This document shows, one piece after another, positions 6,109 through 7,855 of a stretch of 7,855 nucleotides of DNA. Location of the stretch: contig VGSO01000127.1 in NCBI GenBank assembly GCA_016874945.1, positions 1 to 7,855 of the forward strand, given 5' to 3'. A model generated the notes under the pieces. The model ran no database searches and was not told the DNA's origin. It worked only from the letters and a program-made list of their open reading frames with translations. This stretch comes from Deltaproteobacteria bacterium. GTDB taxonomy: Bacteria; Desulfobacterota; Desulfobaccia; Desulfobaccales; 0-14-0-80-60-11. Made by a program: the position numbers and the translations under genes. How positions within the stretch are numbered: the first letter of the stretch is position 1; every line of letters starts with the position of its first letter.

Positions 6109-6361
6109 ATTAGGCGGTGAGCTCTTCGAAAGAAAGCTGGGGGGATGGATGGTTTCAGACGGGCGACCGGTTTTCCCATCCGACTGCCAGGCTTTTCCGA
6201 ATAGCTACCCGCCGTAAAAAACTGTTATTCATATCGGCTTCTTTGATAATTTCTTGAAATATTTCTGCGGCGCCCGGCAATTATAGTTTTTAGGGATGAT
6301 ACGGAGCTTAATGGCTGATAGGCAATCTGGGGCCGGGGATAATTATGGCCCATGGGTTTGC

Positions 6362-7855
6362 TTACTCCCCTTTCAGAATGATGGTCACCCGGGTGCCTTT
6401 TCCAGGTTCGCTTTCAATAGCGATTTCCCCCTGGTGAGCTTCGAGAATTCTCTGGGAGATGGCCAGCCCCAGGCCGCTGCCCTTGGGCTTGGAGGAAAAA
6501 AAGGGCTGGAAGATCTTTTCCCGGATCTCCGGTGGAATTCCCACACCCGTATCCGAGATTTGCACGAATACCCGCTCCGCTTGCCGGCCGGTGGCAATGG
6601 ACAGGATGCCCCCCGGGCTCATGGCCTCGATGCCATTCTTGGCGATATTCAAGATCACCTGGCGCAAATGCCCCGGATCAAATTGAATCTCAGGAAGGTT
6701 GGGGTCCAACGCCAGCAACAACTCGATGCCGCTTTCACGCAGGCTCGGTTCCAAGCGTCGGCAGGTTTCCTGGATTAAAGCATTGAGGTCCCCGGGGACC
6801 TTGAGGGGCTCGGAAAATTTGGCATAGCTGCCCACCTCCACCAGGAAATCTTCCAAGCGCTTGATTTCGTCAACGATAATTTGGAGTTTCTCTCGATTCT
6901 TTTCCGGGTCTCCGGAGTCGTCTTTCAGGACCTGGCGGGCAAACCCTCCGATGAGCATCAGGGGGTTTTTGATTTCATGGCTGATATGGGCCGCCATCTT
7001 GCCCAGGACGGCCAGGCGCTCACTGCGCAGGAGCTCCTCCTCCATGCGCTTCCGTTCCCGCAGGTCTTTAAAATGCCCGATAACGCCGATCTCCCGGCCG
7101 TCTTCGTAAATCACCCGGGCGGAAAGCCAGATGGGGATGAGAGCGCCATCCCGGCGCCGAGCCCGGCTTTCATAGTTCTCTAAAATGCCCTCCCCCCCCA
7201 GGACCGGATCGTGCAGTTTCCGAAGGATTTCCTCAGCCTGGCCCGGGCCAAAGAGTTCTTTTGCATTCATTTTACCCATGACTTCTTCCGGTTCATAACC
7301 CAGGATTTTTGCCGCGGTTTCATTAAAGGTGATAATCTTGCCTTCCATATTGTAGCCGGCGATGCCGTCCATGCAGGTGTGAATGAGGAGCTTTTGAAAG
7401 TATAGTCCCCGCTCCACCTCGGCAGTCAAAGCCTTTTCGGCCCGCTGGCGCTTGACCTGCCACCACATGCCATTCATCAACAGCGTTAACTGGCGGACAT
7501 CGGATTCATCGTAGTCCTCATCCTTGTTTCCCACGCCGGCCACCGCCACGACGTGGTCACCGTCAAACACTGGAATGTTCAGATGACGCCGAATTTCCAC
7601 ATGGCCCTGGGGGTAGCCTTTCTTATATGGGTTGGGAGCGGCATAATCGTTGGTAATAATGGGCCGCCGTTGGCGCACGGCTTCCCCCCAGAGCCCGGTG
7701 GTTTCCAAGGGATAGACTAGGGGCTTATCCACTACGGCGCATTGATCCATGGCAGTCTTGGACCAGGCTTGCATGGTGAGCACCGTTTCGTCCTCATTCA
7801 TAAAAGCCAGGTAACCGATGGTGCTCTTGGTCAGGCGTACTCCTTCTTCTAAAGC
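6362..7855 (-). CDS. GAF-PAS sensor histidine kinase (5' partial)
   Basis: The frame stays open to the window edge, so the first ATG inside (7801) is internal and the N-terminus is missing; 497 residues are visible, numbered from the edge. A GAF domain (about 1-137) enters directly at EEGVRLTKSTIGYL and includes GNKDEDYDESDVRQL. After a short coiled linker comes a PAS/PAC domain (about 155-268), then HisKA with the phospho-acceptor in HISHEIKNP (H293). The ATPase domain has N-box N403/N407, DTGVG (435-439), FQPFF (449-453) and GSGLGL (459-464), all intact. No membrane segment is visible, so this part is cytoplasmic and would sense a small molecule or redox state, though upstream domains are unseen. 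The NtrC-type regulator at 3869-5275 is the likely partner, separated by the gap at 5943-6361 and one gene. The ligand cannot be read from the sequence. Confidence 0.95.
   Translation of the reverse strand, partial: ALEEGVRLTKSTIGYLAFMNEDETVLTMQAWSKTAMDQCAVVDKPLVYPLETTGLWGEAVRQRRPIITNDYAAPNPYKKGYPQGHVEIRRHLNIPVFDGDHVVAVAGVGNKDEDYDESDVRQLTLLMNGMWWQVKRQRAEKALTAEVERGLYFQKLLIHTCMDGIAGYNMEGKIITFNETAAKILGYEPEEVMGKMNAKELFGPGQAEEILRKLHDPVLGGEGILENYESRARRRDGALIPIWLSARVIYEDGREIGVIGHFKDLRERKRMEEELLRSERLAVLGKMAAHISHEIKNPLMLIGGFARQVLKDDSGDPEKNREKLQIIVDEIKRLEDFLVEVGSYAKFSEPLKVPGDLNALIQETCRRLEPSLRESGIELLLALDPNLPEIQFDPGHLRQVILNIAKNGIEAMSPGGILSIATGRQAERVFVQISDTGVGIPPEIREKIFQPFFSSKPKGSGLGLAISQRILEAHQGEIAIESEPGKGTRVTIILKGE

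Larger units (their letters stand above)
5943..6361. other. 419-bp non-coding gap with several small dyads
   Basis: No convincing gene is present on either strand. The best candidates are a roughly 41-codon minus-strand frame from 6352 and a 5-codon plus-strand frame at 6059, neither with a properly spaced ribosome-binding site. The gap holds an AT-rich stretch (about 6230-6300) with the perfect palindrome GAAATATTTC (6256-6265), an 18-bp dyad (6091-6108), the overlapping dyads around 6003-6020, and a 9-bp inverted pair GGGAAAACC (6095-6103) / GGTTTTCCC (6169-6177). Its size and position, after the kinase and before the operon starting at 5942, make it the likely promoter and leader region of that operon. 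No clear intrinsic terminator for the kinase was seen. Confidence 0.6.

Noticed and set aside
6080..6110. Plus-strand sigma-70 promoter (TTGACA at 6080)
   Set aside because: The only -10-like sequence (GACAAT at 6105) is 19 bp away and poor, and no plus-strand gene follows.
6100..6240. Possible c-di-GMP or cobalamin riboswitch on either strand
   Set aside because: GGGAAAACC and GGTAGC stretches recall parts of such elements, but the conserved core strings and their order are not present.

Overview
The window is a GC-rich bacterial region in which every supported gene lies on the minus strand, so it reads from high to low coordinates. Gene content points to a gas-vesicle (gvp) accessory and regulatory locus: a GvpL/GvpF-family protein, a GvpH-like small heat-shock protein and a two-ring Cdc48/VCP-type AAA+ ATPase, together with a PAS/GAF histidine kinase and an NtrC-type sigma-54 response regulator. 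This combination, with dispersed intergenic repeats and high GC, fits a Desulfobacterota (deltaproteobacterial) genome best. That assignment is inference, since no rRNA or other marker gene is present. The shell genes gvpA/gvpB and the other gvp genes (N, K, J, G) are not in the window and presumably lie beyond one edge.

Layout in direction of transcription: 7855-6362, histidine kinase, cut at its 5' end by the window edge; 6361-5943, a 419-bp gap with several small dyads and no convincing gene; 5942-5289, conserved protein of unknown function; 5275-3869, sigma-54 response regulator; 3876-3370, GvpH-like Hsp20, overlapping the regulator by 8 nt; 3369-3222, a short repeat-rich gap; 3221-1083, Cdc48-like ATPase; 1082-840, a repeat-dense gap; 839-18, GvpL/F. 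From 5942 to 3370 the genes are tightly packed and look like one operon. The cdc48 and gvpL genes may be co-transcribed with it but are separated by repeat-bearing spacers.

Probable working model: the kinase senses a signal through GAF and PAS domains and phosphorylates the regulator on D56. The regulator then activates RpoN-dependent gvp promoters, most likely outside the window. The Hsp20 and Cdc48 proteins would act as chaperone and unfoldase for the hydrophobic gas-vesicle shell proteins, and GvpL/F is a minor assembly component.

The least expected structure is non-coding. Between cdc48 and gvpL lie two heptanucleotide tandem arrays in opposite orientation (841-882 and 1042-1097) around a 17-bp-arm hairpin. 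One arm of that hairpin recurs exactly, in the same orientation, on the other side of cdc48 (3331-3347). One array supplies the last codons and stop of cdc48, and the other occupies the ribosome-binding position of gvpL.
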